Of a stretch of 64,000 bases of DNA, positions 1-10,202 are shown in pieces; positions within the stretch are counted from its first letter, which is position 1; the number at the start of each line of letters is the position of its first letter. The position numbers and the translations under genes are program-made. Source of the DNA: Roseibium aggregatum (GTDB lineage Bacteria; Pseudomonadota; Alphaproteobacteria; Rhizobiales; Stappiaceae). The stretch lies in contig NZ_JAEKJZ010000001.1 in NCBI RefSeq assembly GCF_017309185.1, positions 1,116,001-1,180,000 of the forward strand, written 5' to 3'. Under the pieces are notes generated by a model that was not told the DNA's origin, did not search any database, and was given only the letters and a program-made list of their open reading frames with translations.

Positions 1-312
1 GAAGGCGCCAGCGTTCAAGGCTACAATCTTCCGAAATTCGGCGTAATCACCTTCGGCGAGGCCTTTCATGAAAACCACCACGCCTTTCCGAAATCCGCCA
101 GGCTGGGATTCCTGTCTGGCCAGACCGACCCGGGCTGGTGGCTGGTGATGGGACTGGAGCGGCTTGGGCTCGCCTGGGACGTGAATACACCTGAGACGCT
201 TGAGGCGCGCACTGGATTGACTGTAAGCGTTCAGGGGATCCAATCATTGGATGGCGCCCCGGGGTGGTTGCGATCGTTGCCTGTTCGTTGGCGCGGTTCA
301 GCCGCAGAATGA
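1..312 (+). CDS. Fatty acid desaturase, C-terminal part (5' truncated by window edge)
   Basis: The first 103 codons, read in frame from base 1 to TGA at 310-312, encode the end of a membrane-bound di-iron fatty acid desaturase (stearoyl-CoA/acyl-lipid delta-9 type). The third histidine box is visible as GEAFHENHHAFP, followed by the family motif DPGWWLVMGLERLGLAWDV. The histidines bind the di-iron centre that introduces a cis double bond into membrane acyl chains. The tail after the motif (about 45 residues) is variable in the family. The start and first two His boxes lie outside the window. An antisense open frame over the same bases (47-427) is a shadow. Confidence 0.88.
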   Translation, partial: EGASVQGYNLPKFGVITFGEAFHENHHAFPKSARLGFLSGQTDPGWWLVMGLERLGLAWDVNTPETLEARTGLTVSVQGIQSLDGAPGWLRSLPVRWRGSAAE

Positions 313-573
313 TACCACGCTCGGGATCTTGTTGGTGAGCCCGTATTGCCGGCATGTCCATGCATTCTTTGTGTCGCCACGTCTCGTGGCGGCTGGATGC
401 CGACGGGAGAGGAACGCTTCTCCGCAAGTTCGTTTCGTCAGGCAGACATCTTGAAATTAACGCATCAGTCTAAGCAATTATTAAGTGTGTCAATTTATAG
501 TGCAATTATTGCGCGGCGTTTGCAGATTTTCAATGGCTTGCGTCTAAATATGAAATGATCGGGCTGGAGCAGG

Positions 574-1605
574 ATGAAGAGAGTTTTTGTTTTTGTTATT
601 TCGATTTTCTTTTTGATACTCGCCGGAGTAATTTACGTGACTTCGCTCGACAGTGTGGAGTCGACCAGGTTCGAAGCCGTCTATTTCGACCGTAGAGACA
701 AGGATGCAACGTCTGTCAGCAGAAAAGTCGCCGAGATCGGGATCAAATATTCTCAGGACGATTGGTTTCCAAGGATAGATCCTGCGAATTTTGCGGCCAA
801 CTGGACTGGAACTCTGAAATTCGAAAAAAGAGAAAAGAAGCAGATTCAAATCAGTCAGGGGCACGCCGACACCAAGGTTGTAATCGACGGTGAGACGGTA
901 TTCGAGGGAAGCGACTTTGCCGATTTCGTGCATGAATTTTCGCCCGGTGAACACTCACTGGAAGTTTTTCATCTAAACAGATGGCACGTAGTCGATTTCA
1001 AGTTTACGATACAGGAAGTATTCGAGAAATTTAGCGAGAGCCAGCTGAAGTATTTTCTTGACAGTTTCGAGGAGCCCATCAGCGAAGCTATTTATTTAGG
1101 CATCTACGCGAGTCATTCAAAAGACCAATCGGTGGAAGTGGACCTTGAGGCATTTGCAAAGGGTAAGGTGATCTGGCTGGATACACACGAAGCCGTTGAC
1201 TGGACTTTGCACAACGATCCTGGAATTGCTGCTGTCGTCATCGCCTCATATGCACCGGGGACGCGTGTATTGGGTCTTGAAAACGATGTGCCGATCGTTC
1301 ACAGCAAGAACCTCCTGGGCGTGAATTCGGGAGTGGTGACCAAGTGCGTTTGCGCAGCCGGAAATTTCCACTGCTACCATCAAGGCGAATTCTCAGAACT
1401 TGAGAAAAAAGTGTTCGATGCCACCGGGGCGCATTTGGTGGGATATGGGACCGGTATTTCTGGTGGTAAAAAAGTCAGGATCAGCCCGTTCGATGAAACG
1501 ACACTTGCAGCTATCAAACAGGATCGCGAGAGAATAAGGGAAGCCGAACGGATCTGTAAAAAAACTGTCGAACCGCAATTCGATGCACTTTTTGAAGAAG
1601 ACTAG
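574..1605 (+). CDS. Hypothetical membrane-anchored or secreted protein
   Basis: A 343-residue protein I do not recognise. It starts with a short basic stretch and one hydrophobic segment (about residues 4-24) that could be an uncleaved signal anchor, so the rest is probably periplasmic. Residues about 68-130 (NWTGTL...KVVIDGETVFEG...FSPGEHSLEV) look like a small beta-sandwich of PA14-like style, which is inference from pattern only. A Cys-rich patch, KCVCAAGNFHCYH, sits near residue 258. The ATG has a GGAGCAGG ribosome site. Its GC is lower than its neighbours and the upstream 250 bp is AT-rich, which hints at horizontal origin. It is not part of an obvious operon. Confidence 0.75.
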   Translation: MKRVFVFVISIFFLILAGVIYVTSLDSVESTRFEAVYFDRRDKDATSVSRKVAEIGIKYSQDDWFPRIDPANFAANWTGTLKFEKREKKQIQISQGHADTKVVIDGETVFEGSDFADFVHEFSPGEHSLEVFHLNRWHVVDFKFTIQEVFEKFSESQLKYFLDSFEEPISEAIYLGIYASHSKDQSVEVDLEAFAKGKVIWLDTHEAVDWTLHNDPGIAAVVIASYAPGTRVLGLENDVPIVHSKNLLGVNSGVVTKCVCAAGNFHCYHQGEFSELEKKVFDATGAHLVGYGTGISGGKKVRISPFDETTLAAIKQDRERIREAERICKKTVEPQFDALFEED

Positions 1606-1806
1606 AGCCAAGCCTCAATCATCGCAGGCCGACATCCCGCAGGCATTCATATCGAGATCCAGGCGGGCCTGGAATTCTGGAGTGCTCTTTCGACGGAGCG
1701 CTTCTCGCCCATATTCCCCCATTGCCCCAAGCGTCCATTTCCCCTAAAAGACCCGGCAGAATTCCAAAAGATCCCGTCAGTTTTTCAAGTGGAGAAGCGG
1801 AGCCCC

Positions 1807-3456
<1,650 letters not shown>

Positions 3457-3542
3457 TAATACCAACCGTAGCTAACAGAAACCCATCTGATGGCACGTTC
3501 CTGTTGGTTGCGGATGGTATAAGCTACACCGAGCATCGAAAG

Positions 3543-3634
3543 AGGCGGTCCCTCGGGCTGCCTCACACGGCTGACAAACCTCACGGTGTCATTCCGGACA
3601 AGTGCAGCGGAGCTGTGCGCCGATCCGGAATCCA
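3543..3634 (+). repeat. REP-like palindromic repeat, left copy
   Basis: About 92 bp downstream of ettA. It contains a hairpin arm (AGGCGGTCC...GGCTGCCT, 3543-3563) and a palindromic core running from GTCATTCCGG (3588) to CCGGAATCCAG (ends 3634). The same element occurs in inverted orientation at 3721-3815. No ORF is seen in it. Confidence 0.7.
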
Positions 3635-3720
3635 GGTGTATTTTGCGCCTAAGGCGCTCAATAGCTAAATGAATACAAAAAGATATGAGGTTTGGTGCTC
3701 GCTGACGCTCGCGCTGATTG

Positions 3721-3815
3721 CTGGATTCCGGCTCACGCGATGCCGCTTCGCGGCACGCTGGCCGGAATGACGGTAAGAGGTTTGCCAGAAACCTCAGGCG
3801 GTCCTTCGGGCCGCC
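3721..3815 (-). repeat. REP-like palindromic repeat, right (inverted) copy
   Basis: The reverse complement aligns with 3543-3634 over its whole length: CTGGATTCCGG starts it, CCGGAATGAC closes the core, then AGAGGTTTGCCAG and the AGGCGGTCC/GGCCGCCT hairpin. The two copies are separated by 86 bp and form a head-to-head pair between ettA and the FUSC gene. Confidence 0.7.
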
Positions 3816-3821
3816 TTTTCT
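3796..3821 (+). terminator. Rho-independent terminator (inside right repeat)
   Basis: AGGCGGTCC, loop TTCG, GGCCGCCT, then TTTTCTT: a GC-rich stem followed by a T run on the + strand. It is the best candidate for ending the ettA transcript and is formed by the end of the repeat element. Confidence 0.65.
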
Positions 3822-3982
3822 TAGGCCGCTCCGCCAAGGTTCTTTCGGTGCGTCTTTACCAATTTCACACCGCGCATGGCGTGTAATCGCCGGCGTCTCA
3901 AATCATCGTGTGGACCGTGGTGTGCAATTCGAAAAAATGATTCAGTCTCCGTACCTTGGCACCACGGGTTAAACCTAAACCA

Positions 3983-6043
3983 ATGCTTCAGGCCGCCGCG
4001 ACCATAAAGACGAAACTCCTGCGCACGGACCCGGGCGGACTTCGGCTCATGCGCGGCGTGCACCTGATGCTGACCGTGCTTGGCGCGGTCTTCCTGGCAA
4101 ACGTCGCGGCGGGTCTCGTCCCGGGCCAGTCCGCCTTCAAGCTGGCCGTTCTGGCAGCGGCCGCCGGCGGGCACTGCCTGATGTTCACGCCGGTCTCAAC
4201 CCGGCGGGCGGAGATCCTCGGTATCCTGAAGCTTGGAGGTCTGGTAACGGGCCTCTTTGCGCTCGGGGCCGTTGCCGCTGCGCTTTCGGGAAAGAACGCG
4301 TCCAGCGTTCTGCAGGGTCTCTGGATCGGCACGATCATGACCGGATTTGCGCTTCAGGGGCTTGGGGCCTTCTGGCAGCGCGCGGGTCGGATCATGGCGG
4401 TCTGCTGGCTGTTCGTGATCCTGAGCACGCTCGGCGGGTCGCCCGGCATCTGGCTGCCGGTCATGGCCATTCTGGGAGCCCTGGTCGCGCTGGTCGTGCG
4501 GACCGGCCCCTGGCGGCCGTCCACACGCGGGACCTACCTGAGGGTGGAAGCCGCCAACCGGCGGGCGATGGCCGGGTATCTGCGGCAGGCCGCCGAAGAC
4601 GTCGCGGACACGGCATCTCCCGCGCCTGTCACCATCAGGGATCTCGCACAGCTGCGCACGGAACTTCAGGTCTGTGCAGACCTGCTCCAGCCCGACCTCG
4701 ATCTCAAGGGCATGTCTCCGGAAGCGGCGACCATGGTGGAGCTCGCCCTTGAAGTGGTGCGGGATGCCCGCGGACAGCTGTCCGAAGACGGCCGCGAAAG
4801 GCTTGCGCGGGATCCCGGCTTCCGGGCTTCGCTGGAGGCCCTTGCGAACCGTTTGCGGACGGGGGAGGGAGGGGCTGTCCCTTCGGTAAGCTGGGTAGAG
4901 ACCGGCAGGAACATAACGACAGAGGACCGGTTCCAGGAGCTGCGCATGGCCCAGGCGTTCGAGCGGCTCTGGATCCTGGCTGCAAGGGACACGCCGGTTC
5001 ATCAAGGCCTCGAGCCGGATGAAAAACGCGCTCCGAACACCTGGTGGCGGCAGCTTTCCTGGCGCTTGTCGCTTCAGGCCGGCGTGGCCGCGGCAATTGG
5101 CTTTGCCCTCGGTTTCGCGTTCGATCTCAACCACGCCTACTGGGTGACACTCACCGTCATCATTGTCCTGTCGAACAGCCTCGGGGCCACTCTGCTTAGA
5201 ACCGCACAGCGGATTGGCGGCACGGCGGGCGGTGTCGTGCTGGCGATGCTCGTCGATCCGGCACTGGCGGATTTTCCGGCCGTCCGGCTTGTTTTAGTCG
5301 TCATCGCCATTCCGGCCGTGATCGTTTTCATCGACCGCAACTACGCCATCGCCTCCGGCATCATCAGCTTCCTGGTGGTGATGGGCCTGCAGACCCTCGA
5401 AGGCCTGCCGATCGGTGAACTCTGGTCGCGCCTCTACGACACGATGATCGGCGCGGGTGTCGGCCTCGCTGCGGCATGGCTTCTCTTCCCGAACCGGACC
5501 GGTGCCGGCTATGTTGCCCTGGCCTCCGATTATCTTTCGGCCTGCCGGGACTGCCTGAAAGGGGAAGGGGGAGAGCCGGAAAAGGATCTCCAGGATCTTG
5601 CCCGCCTCAGAACGGCGGCGAGCACACTGATCGCCACGGCCAGATCCTACAGGATCGAGCAGGCGCCCTGGTCGTCCTTCACCCGCGCGTCTAGCGATTT
5701 GAACGTCCAGGTGATCGTGCTGGCCCAATACGTCGTGCTCTACCGTGAAGCCCGCGCCGACGTTCTTCGGGCGACGGCGGGAGTTTCGAACGCCCCGGAC
5801 ATCGAAGCGCTGATCGGCCGCATGAACAAGCGCCTGGAAGACGAGTTCGATGCGGTCCTGGAGGGGCGCGAAAAACAGACCGTTCCAGGTCTCGAAGACG
5901 ACTGGATGGCGGCGATGCCGGAAGGCGGATCCGGCGATCTCGCTGTGATGACCGCCTGGGTCGCCATGCTCTATCACGCCCGCAAGATTCTCAGGTGCCT
6001 GGACGGATTGCGGGCCGAGAAGCTTCTGTCCGCGCCGGCCTGA
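3983..6043 (+). CDS. FUSC family inner-membrane transporter
   Basis: A 686-residue protein of the FUSC (fusaric-acid resistance/aromatic acid exporter, YccS/AaeB-like) family. It has the expected duplicated plan: an N-terminal block of hydrophobic helices (about residues 20-180), a long soluble middle segment (180-360), and a second membrane block (about 360-510) opened by WWRQLSWRLSLQAGVAAAIG and HAYWVTLTVIIVLSNSLGAT, then a soluble tail. Such proteins export aromatic or other organic acids; the substrate here is unknown. ATG 3983 is chosen over an in-frame TTG at 3956; neither has a strong ribosome site. It stands alone, flanked by the ettA gene and a remnant of the ettA 3' end, so it may have been acquired. 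Confidence 0.85.
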   Translation: MLQAAATIKTKLLRTDPGGLRLMRGVHLMLTVLGAVFLANVAAGLVPGQSAFKLAVLAAAAGGHCLMFTPVSTRRAEILGILKLGGLVTGLFALGAVAAALSGKNASSVLQGLWIGTIMTGFALQGLGAFWQRAGRIMAVCWLFVILSTLGGSPGIWLPVMAILGALVALVVRTGPWRPSTRGTYLRVEAANRRAMAGYLRQAAEDVADTASPAPVTIRDLAQLRTELQVCADLLQPDLDLKGMSPEAATMVELALEVVRDARGQLSEDGRERLARDPGFRASLEALANRLRTGEGGAVPSVSWVETGRNITTEDRFQELRMAQAFERLWILAARDTPVHQGLEPDEKRAPNTWWRQLSWRLSLQAGVAAAIGFALGFAFDLNHAYWVTLTVIIVLSNSLGATLLRTAQRIGGTAGGVVLAMLVDPALADFPAVRLVLVVIAIPAVIVFIDRNYAIASGIISFLVVMGLQTLEGLPIGELWSRLYDTMIGAGVGLAAAWLLFPNRTGAGYVALASDYLSACRDCLKGEGGEPEKDLQDLARLRTAASTLIATARSYRIEQAPWSSFTRASSDLNVQVIVLAQYVVLYREARADVLRATAGVSNAPDIEALIGRMNKRLEDEFDAVLEGREKQTVPGLEDDWMAAMPEGGSGDLAVMTAWVAMLYHARKILRCLDGLRAEKLLSAPA

Positions 6044-6289
6044 CATTTCCTTTTTGAAAACTGATGTGCGCCGCTCAAATTTTTGGCGCGGCCAAGAGAT
6101 GAACGGCGGTTTTCAACGCTTCAATGAGCTTCGTTGGCCTGCGGAACGGTCCCGCCGCAGCATCGCAGTCTGACCGCCGCGGGAGAACCGATTGACAGAT
6201 CGGCTCAAGTTTTTTCCAGGAGATCTCAGGGGCACACCGGCATTCAGCGCATCGGGCAGGGGGAGGGCGCTTTTCGCAGGATTTCCTCA
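6044..6289. other. Intergenic DNA between FUSC gene and ettA remnant
   Basis: No gene recognised. The short frames here (for example 6075-6290 minus, 6134-6376 plus) look like chance frames; the second only gains meaning at its 3' end, where it reads into the ettA-like remnant. A weak GCGCC...GGCGC hairpin lies about 45 bp after the FUSC stop. Confidence 0.5.
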
Positions 6290-6376
6290 AAGGACGATGA
6301 AAAGGACAAGGCTTGCCACCTTGAGGCAGATGCGACCGATCCGAACCGGATCAAGTACAAGCAGCAAACACGGTAA
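6290..6376 (+). pseudogene. Remnant of ettA 3' end
   Basis: The frame encodes KDDEKDKACHLEADATDP followed by NRIKYKQQTR and a stop. The real EttA C-terminus (3370-3456) encodes EDYEKDKVRRLGAHAADP followed by RRIKYKPLTR and a stop. By hand alignment 65 of 87 bases agree, including GAAAAGGACAAGG and CGGATCAAGTACAAGC exactly. Just upstream (6265-6292) TTCGCAGGATTTC in another frame resembles the FEGNF coding stretch, consistent with a frameshift. The rest of an ettA gene is absent. Confidence 0.7.
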
Positions 6377-6538
6377 AATTAAAATACCGAACGACATCGA
6401 GGCGGGTCCGATGATCTGCCGTTTTTGTTTGGCTTTGCGACGTTCACTCAAAGAGAATTTATTGTTTGAAAGCAAAGGTCTGTATTTTAAGATTTGAAAA
6501 CGTCAACCAGGGGTTTTGATTGTGCGTGTATTCTTCTT

Positions 6539-6570
6539 TTGCGATTGCTCTCCTTACGTAAGAATATTAT
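6539..6570 (+). promoter_or_regulatory. Candidate promoter and palindrome for the peroxidase gene
   Basis: In an AT-rich 270-bp upstream region, TTGCGA (6539-6544) and TATTAT (6565-6570) could be -35 and -10 boxes, 20 bp apart (AATATT at 6563 gives 18). The spacer holds a perfect 10-bp palindrome CTTACGTAAG (6553-6562), a possible operator. Inference only. Confidence 0.35.
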
Positions 6571-6654
6571 GATTACGTGCCCGTTGAGTGCGTCTATTTC
6601 AGTGAGTGACGCAGGGTAATTTTATGAAGTGTTTCTTTTATGAAGGAGAGGAAA

Positions 6655-8196
6655 ATGGCTAAGCTGGCTCATGGCCTGTCGAGATACGACAGGCTTGTGA
6701 AGGAGTGTCTGGAGGACAATGCTCTCAACACTCATGCCGAAGGAAAGGTCCTGCCGCAGATTTTTGGCTACCTGCGTGCGGAGGGCGCCAACGAGATTAC
6801 CGGGAACCTGACGAAAAAGCATATCGTCGATTCCTTCGAAGCCCTGGTCGATTCCATGCGCGTGGAAGACGTGGAATCCGGCAAGGCCGATGCGGGCATG
6901 ACCTTTCTCGGTCAGTTCATCGATCACGACATCACCCTCGACGCGCAAAGCACGATCGGCACCAAGATCGACCCGCGCAACATTCGCAACGTGCGCACGC
7001 CAAGCCTCGATCTGGATTGCGTCTACGGCGATGGCCCCGAAGCGTCCCCGCATCTTTATTCCCAGCACGAGGAGACCGAAGGCTTCATGCTGATGGGGCG
7101 GGAGGGAAGTCCTTACGATCTGCCGCGCAATTCTCACGGCCGCGCCTTGATCGGCGACCCGCGCAATGACGAAAACATCATCGTCAGCCAGGTTCAGGGC
7201 GCCTTCATCATGCTCCACAACATCCTGATGAGCCTCTACGCCAAGGGAAAGGACGAGGAAAAGCATATCAGCGGCTGCGCGCAGATGGGCATCCGTTCGG
7301 ATGTCTGGACCAAGGTCATCCCTCCGAACCTGATGGGCTTCGAACAGGTGCGCCGCTTTGTCCGCCTCCATTACCAGTGGATCGTCCTGAACGAGTTCCT
7401 GCCGGCCTTTGTCGATCCGGAAGTGATTGAAAAGGTTCTGGCGGAAGACCCGTTCCGCAAGCATGCGCCGATCATGCCGGCGGAGTTTTCCGTTGCATGT
7501 TACCGCTTCGGTCACGCGACCGTGCAGCCCAGCTACCGGTTGCGCAAGGGCGAGGACCCGATCGCGCTGTTCGACATGCTCGGCTTCTCGCCGCGCGGTC
7601 CCCAGTGGGATCTTGAAATGGCGCAGATGTTCGACGTGGCCGGCACGCGTGCGCAAAAGGCGCTGCCGGTCGGCACCAAAATGGCTGCCAGCCTGTTCGA
7701 ACTGCCGGAAAACATCGTCGGCGGCGGCGAGGACTGGGACGGTTTCCCGATCACGGTGAGCCAGGCGCGCAAGCTCGGCCTGCGCAACATCCTGCGCGAC
7801 CGCACTTCGTTGCGGATTGCCTCCGGCCAGCAGCTGGCGCGTCTCTGGCGCATTCCCGAGCTCGCCGCGCCGAAGGTCCTCAGGGACCGGCATATCACCA
7901 AGACACCCTTGTGGTTCTATTCGCTTCAGGAAGCCGAGGAACGCGGCAAGGGCCGCCTGACGGGGGTAGGCGGCACCGTCGTCGCCGGGGTGCTTACCCG
8001 CCTTTTGAAGCTCGACCCTGAAAGTGTCCTCAATACGCCGGGCTTCGAGCCGTGGGCGGGCTTCGGACCGAAGTGCTCGTTTGGCAACATCATGCAGTTC
8101 GTCGAGGAGCACCGCGATCACGTGAAGGACAGGGACAGTCTCTTCTGCGGACCGTCCCAGGAAGAATGGGAAGCGCGTCAGGCCAAGGGAAGCTGA
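6655..8196 (+). CDS. Animal-type haem peroxidase family protein
   Basis: A 513-residue member of the animal haem-dependent peroxidase superfamily (myeloperoxidase/cyclooxygenase fold; bacterial cytosolic type, no signal peptide). The distal histidine motif FLGQFIDHDITLD places His91, the proximal haem ligand motif YRFGHATVQPSYR places His287. The helix that usually carries the distal arginine (REHN or RFHN type) reads AFIMLHNILM, with Met186 where Arg is expected. ATG 6655 is preferred over ATG 6640 because the perfect ribosome site AAGGAGAGG (6643-6651) lies between them. Single gene, own promoter region, ended by a strong terminator. Substrate unknown; peroxide-dependent oxidation or halogenation is known for relatives. 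Confidence 0.88.
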   Translation: MAKLAHGLSRYDRLVKECLEDNALNTHAEGKVLPQIFGYLRAEGANEITGNLTKKHIVDSFEALVDSMRVEDVESGKADAGMTFLGQFIDHDITLDAQSTIGTKIDPRNIRNVRTPSLDLDCVYGDGPEASPHLYSQHEETEGFMLMGREGSPYDLPRNSHGRALIGDPRNDENIIVSQVQGAFIMLHNILMSLYAKGKDEEKHISGCAQMGIRSDVWTKVIPPNLMGFEQVRRFVRLHYQWIVLNEFLPAFVDPEVIEKVLAEDPFRKHAPIMPAEFSVACYRFGHATVQPSYRLRKGEDPIALFDMLGFSPRGPQWDLEMAQMFDVAGTRAQKALPVGTKMAASLFELPENIVGGGEDWDGFPITVSQARKLGLRNILRDRTSLRIASGQQLARLWRIPELAAPKVLRDRHITKTPLWFYSLQEAEERGKGRLTGVGGTVVAGVLTRLLKLDPESVLNTPGFEPWAGFGPKCSFGNIMQFVEEHRDHVKDRDSLFCGPSQEEWEARQAKGS

Positions 8197-8231
8197 GTTT
8201 CCGGTCTGTCGGCGTGACGTGACCCGAAAGA

Positions 8232-8262
8232 AACCGGGCGGCCTCAGGCCGCCCGGTTTTGT
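8232..8262 (+). terminator. Strong rho-independent terminator after peroxidase gene
   Basis: AACCGGGCGGCC, loop TCA, GGCCGCCCGGTT: a 12-bp perfect stem followed by TTGTCTT. It lies about 35 bp after the stop codon. Confidence 0.85.
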
Positions 8263-8408
8263 CTTGGAGGCGGCCGGTCCCGGGAAGCCCCTTCGGCTGC
8301 AATTGCAGATGTCGAGCGCCATCCTGTTACAATTTGCAATAGATCGCTGTGTAGGTTTTGATGATCCGCACCCGGGAAACGCACTTGGCTCGCAGGAAGG
8401 AGTTCGTC

Positions 8409-9302
8409 ATGAGGTTTTGGAATTTGGCGGTCGCCGGAGTTTTGGCCGGCCTGGCGGGAACGTTCGCCACCGCCGAGGAGACGCAGCCGGTCAAGGCTGA
8501 CCCCACGCCGCCGCCGGAATACGATTTCGTGCAACAGGCCGGGGGCATGACCTTTGACGGAAACCGGCTCACCCTGACGGACGCCAACTCGGGTGTCCTC
8601 TTCTTCAGCGACCGCCCCTACCGGATCGGCGGCCAGATCCCGAATGCGGAGTTCGCCGCATACTGGGACCTGGACGAAGGCTTCAAGGGCGACCCGCCCA
8701 ACGCGGTGGTCAGCGTCCTGAGCGAGACCGGAAAGGCTCCGGCGCTGGTGGAGCTGACGGCCGCGAAGACCGAAGGGGCCAGCATGGTTTATGACGTCAA
8801 GGTGTTGCGCGGTGAACTGCCCGAAAGCGCCTCCGGCGTCGCGCTGTTTGTCGACCACGGTCCCCGGCCTCGGCCCCGCCGGGCGGTCCCGCCGCACAGG
8901 GGAGCGCCACATCATGGAGGACACCCGCCGCATGGCGGCGGTTATTCGCCTCCACATCATGGAGGAGGCTATCCGCCACCACCGCCACCGCACCATCCGG
9001 CCGGTTTCGAGCCTTACGGACCTTATTGCTATCACGCGCCGCAGGATCCGCGCTGCCAGGCGTGGCACCGTCCTCGCCACCCCTACTATCCGCCGTACCC
9101 GCCCCCCTATCATCCGTACGGTCCGTATTATCATCCCGGAGCAGCCTATGCGGCCGGGGTCGCGGCGGGAGCCGCGATTGCGGGTGCCGCCGCCAGCCAG
9201 CCGACCTATTACTATTATCCGATTCCGAGCGGTCCCCTGCCGGCGAATTGCTGGATAAACGCGCAGCACACACAAATGGTGTGCTCGGTTCCGCTGCAGT
9301 AA
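8409..9302 (+). CDS. Secreted His/Pro/Tyr-rich protein of unknown function
   Basis: 297 residues. A signal peptide is clear (MRFWNLAVAGVLAGLAGTFATAEE, residues 1 to about 22). Residues 25-155 form a compact, ordinary-looking domain I do not recognise. The region 160-250 is extremely rich in His, Pro, Gly and Tyr (PPHRGAPHHGGHPPHGGGY, PPPPPPHHPAG, YYPPYPPPYHPYGPYYHP), then a hydrophobic AAYAAGVAAGAAIAGAAAS stretch and a tail with CW...MVCSVP. Such His-rich tracts commonly bind Cu, Ni or Zn; a metal-buffering or surface role is inference. ATG 8409 has GGAAGGAG at good distance; an ATG at 8358 would hide the signal peptide. Confidence 0.8.
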   Translation: MRFWNLAVAGVLAGLAGTFATAEETQPVKADPTPPPEYDFVQQAGGMTFDGNRLTLTDANSGVLFFSDRPYRIGGQIPNAEFAAYWDLDEGFKGDPPNAVVSVLSETGKAPALVELTAAKTEGASMVYDVKVLRGELPESASGVALFVDHGPRPRPRRAVPPHRGAPHHGGHPPHGGGYSPPHHGGGYPPPPPPHHPAGFEPYGPYCYHAPQDPRCQAWHRPRHPYYPPYPPPYHPYGPYYHPGAAYAAGVAAGAAIAGAAASQPTYYYYPIPSGPLPANCWINAQHTQMVCSVPLQ

Positions 9303-9359
9303 CGGGATCAGAGTGAAAAAACCGGAACGGTCCGCGCTCCAGGTACGGGCCGTTGCGGG

Positions 9360-10049
9360 TCAGATGCTTTCAAGGTGTCGCATTATGTCCTCGGAGCTGT
9401 CAGTGATCGCGCTCGAGATATTCTTCAACTCTTCGGTGAGGGCACCGAATTCCTTGCCGTAAGGACCGGCGCGATCGGCCGATATCTTGGCGTTCAGCGC
9501 GATCATGCGCGAAAATTTCGAGGCCTTCTGGATCTCTTGCAATGCTTTCAGGACACGTTCCGAATCTTCGTGACGCTTGTCCCTGCGCCGCTGCATCTCT
9601 TCGGCGAAGTCTTCCTCCAGCGCATTGACGATGGCCTGCAGCGTCTGCAGCAGCTCGACGAGCACGAATTGAGAGAAGGCATCGAACGCGGCACGTTCGG
9701 GGGCCGTGTCGCCGGAAAGTGCTTCCATCAGCGCATGGGCTTCCGTAAGGAACCGGTCGATCCGCCAACGGCCAGATCCAATGGTTCCGGCATCCAGGAC
9801 GGTTGCAATTCGGGCAGAGGAAAGTTGCGGCAGACCGGCTGCGTCGTCTCCGTTCAGGAGGATCCGGTAGCCGTGCTCGAAGTCTTCCAGTGCTTTTTCA
9901 AGCATTTTCCAGATCGGGCCGTTGACCGGCGTGCGCTTTTCCGCCTGGCTGGACAGTGTCAGAAACAGGAAGCCGATGCGCTGCGACAGCATCCGCTGGC
10001 GTCCAGCAATGTTGATCAGCTTCCCGTAAATGTCTTCGCTCAGTTCCAT
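9360..10049 (-). CDS. PilJ N-terminal-like (type IV pili MCP) domain protein
   Basis: 229 residues, no membrane segment. The N-terminus carries IAGRQRMLSQRIGFLFLTLS, the hallmark of the PilJ/NarX-type sensory four-helix domain (type IV pili methyl-accepting transducer N-terminal domain). The C-terminal third (ALQEIQKASKFSRMIALNAKISADRAGPYGKEFGAL followed by EELKNIS) resembles the tip of a methyl-accepting chemotaxis signalling helix, shortened. A soluble stand-alone sensor of this type could feed a chemotaxis or nitrate/nitrite response; inference. ATG 10049 is chosen; an in-frame TTG at 10064 is possible. It converges with the upstream + gene. Confidence 0.7.
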   Translation of the reverse strand: MELSEDIYGKLINIAGRQRMLSQRIGFLFLTLSSQAEKRTPVNGPIWKMLEKALEDFEHGYRILLNGDDAAGLPQLSSARIATVLDAGTIGSGRWRIDRFLTEAHALMEALSGDTAPERAAFDAFSQFVLVELLQTLQAIVNALEEDFAEEMQRRRDKRHEDSERVLKALQEIQKASKFSRMIALNAKISADRAGPYGKEFGALTEELKNISSAITDSSEDIMRHLESI

Positions 10050-10202
10050 CTGCGATATCGTCAATTACGTCGGAGAATCAATTGCTCACGGAAAAATAAT
10101 GAAGAGGTTGACCTGAAAAAGAAGCGTAAAGCTTGAGCAAATTGCATAAACTTTGGCTTCTCCAGCAGGTTTCAAAATAAAGCGAATATATCCCAGTCAC
10201 TT

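Noticed and set aside
47-427. 126-codon minus-strand frame at the left end
   Set aside because: The + strand frame from base 1 to 312 encodes a clear desaturase C-terminus; the minus frame is antisense to it.
251-558. Two short + frames after the desaturase
   Set aside because: Overlap each other, no ribosome site, no protein-like pattern; the AT-rich stretch reads better as a promoter region of the next gene.
6622-8322. 566-codon minus-strand frame across the peroxidase gene
   Set aside because: Shadow of the real gene, Arg/His-rich low-quality composition, no ribosome site.
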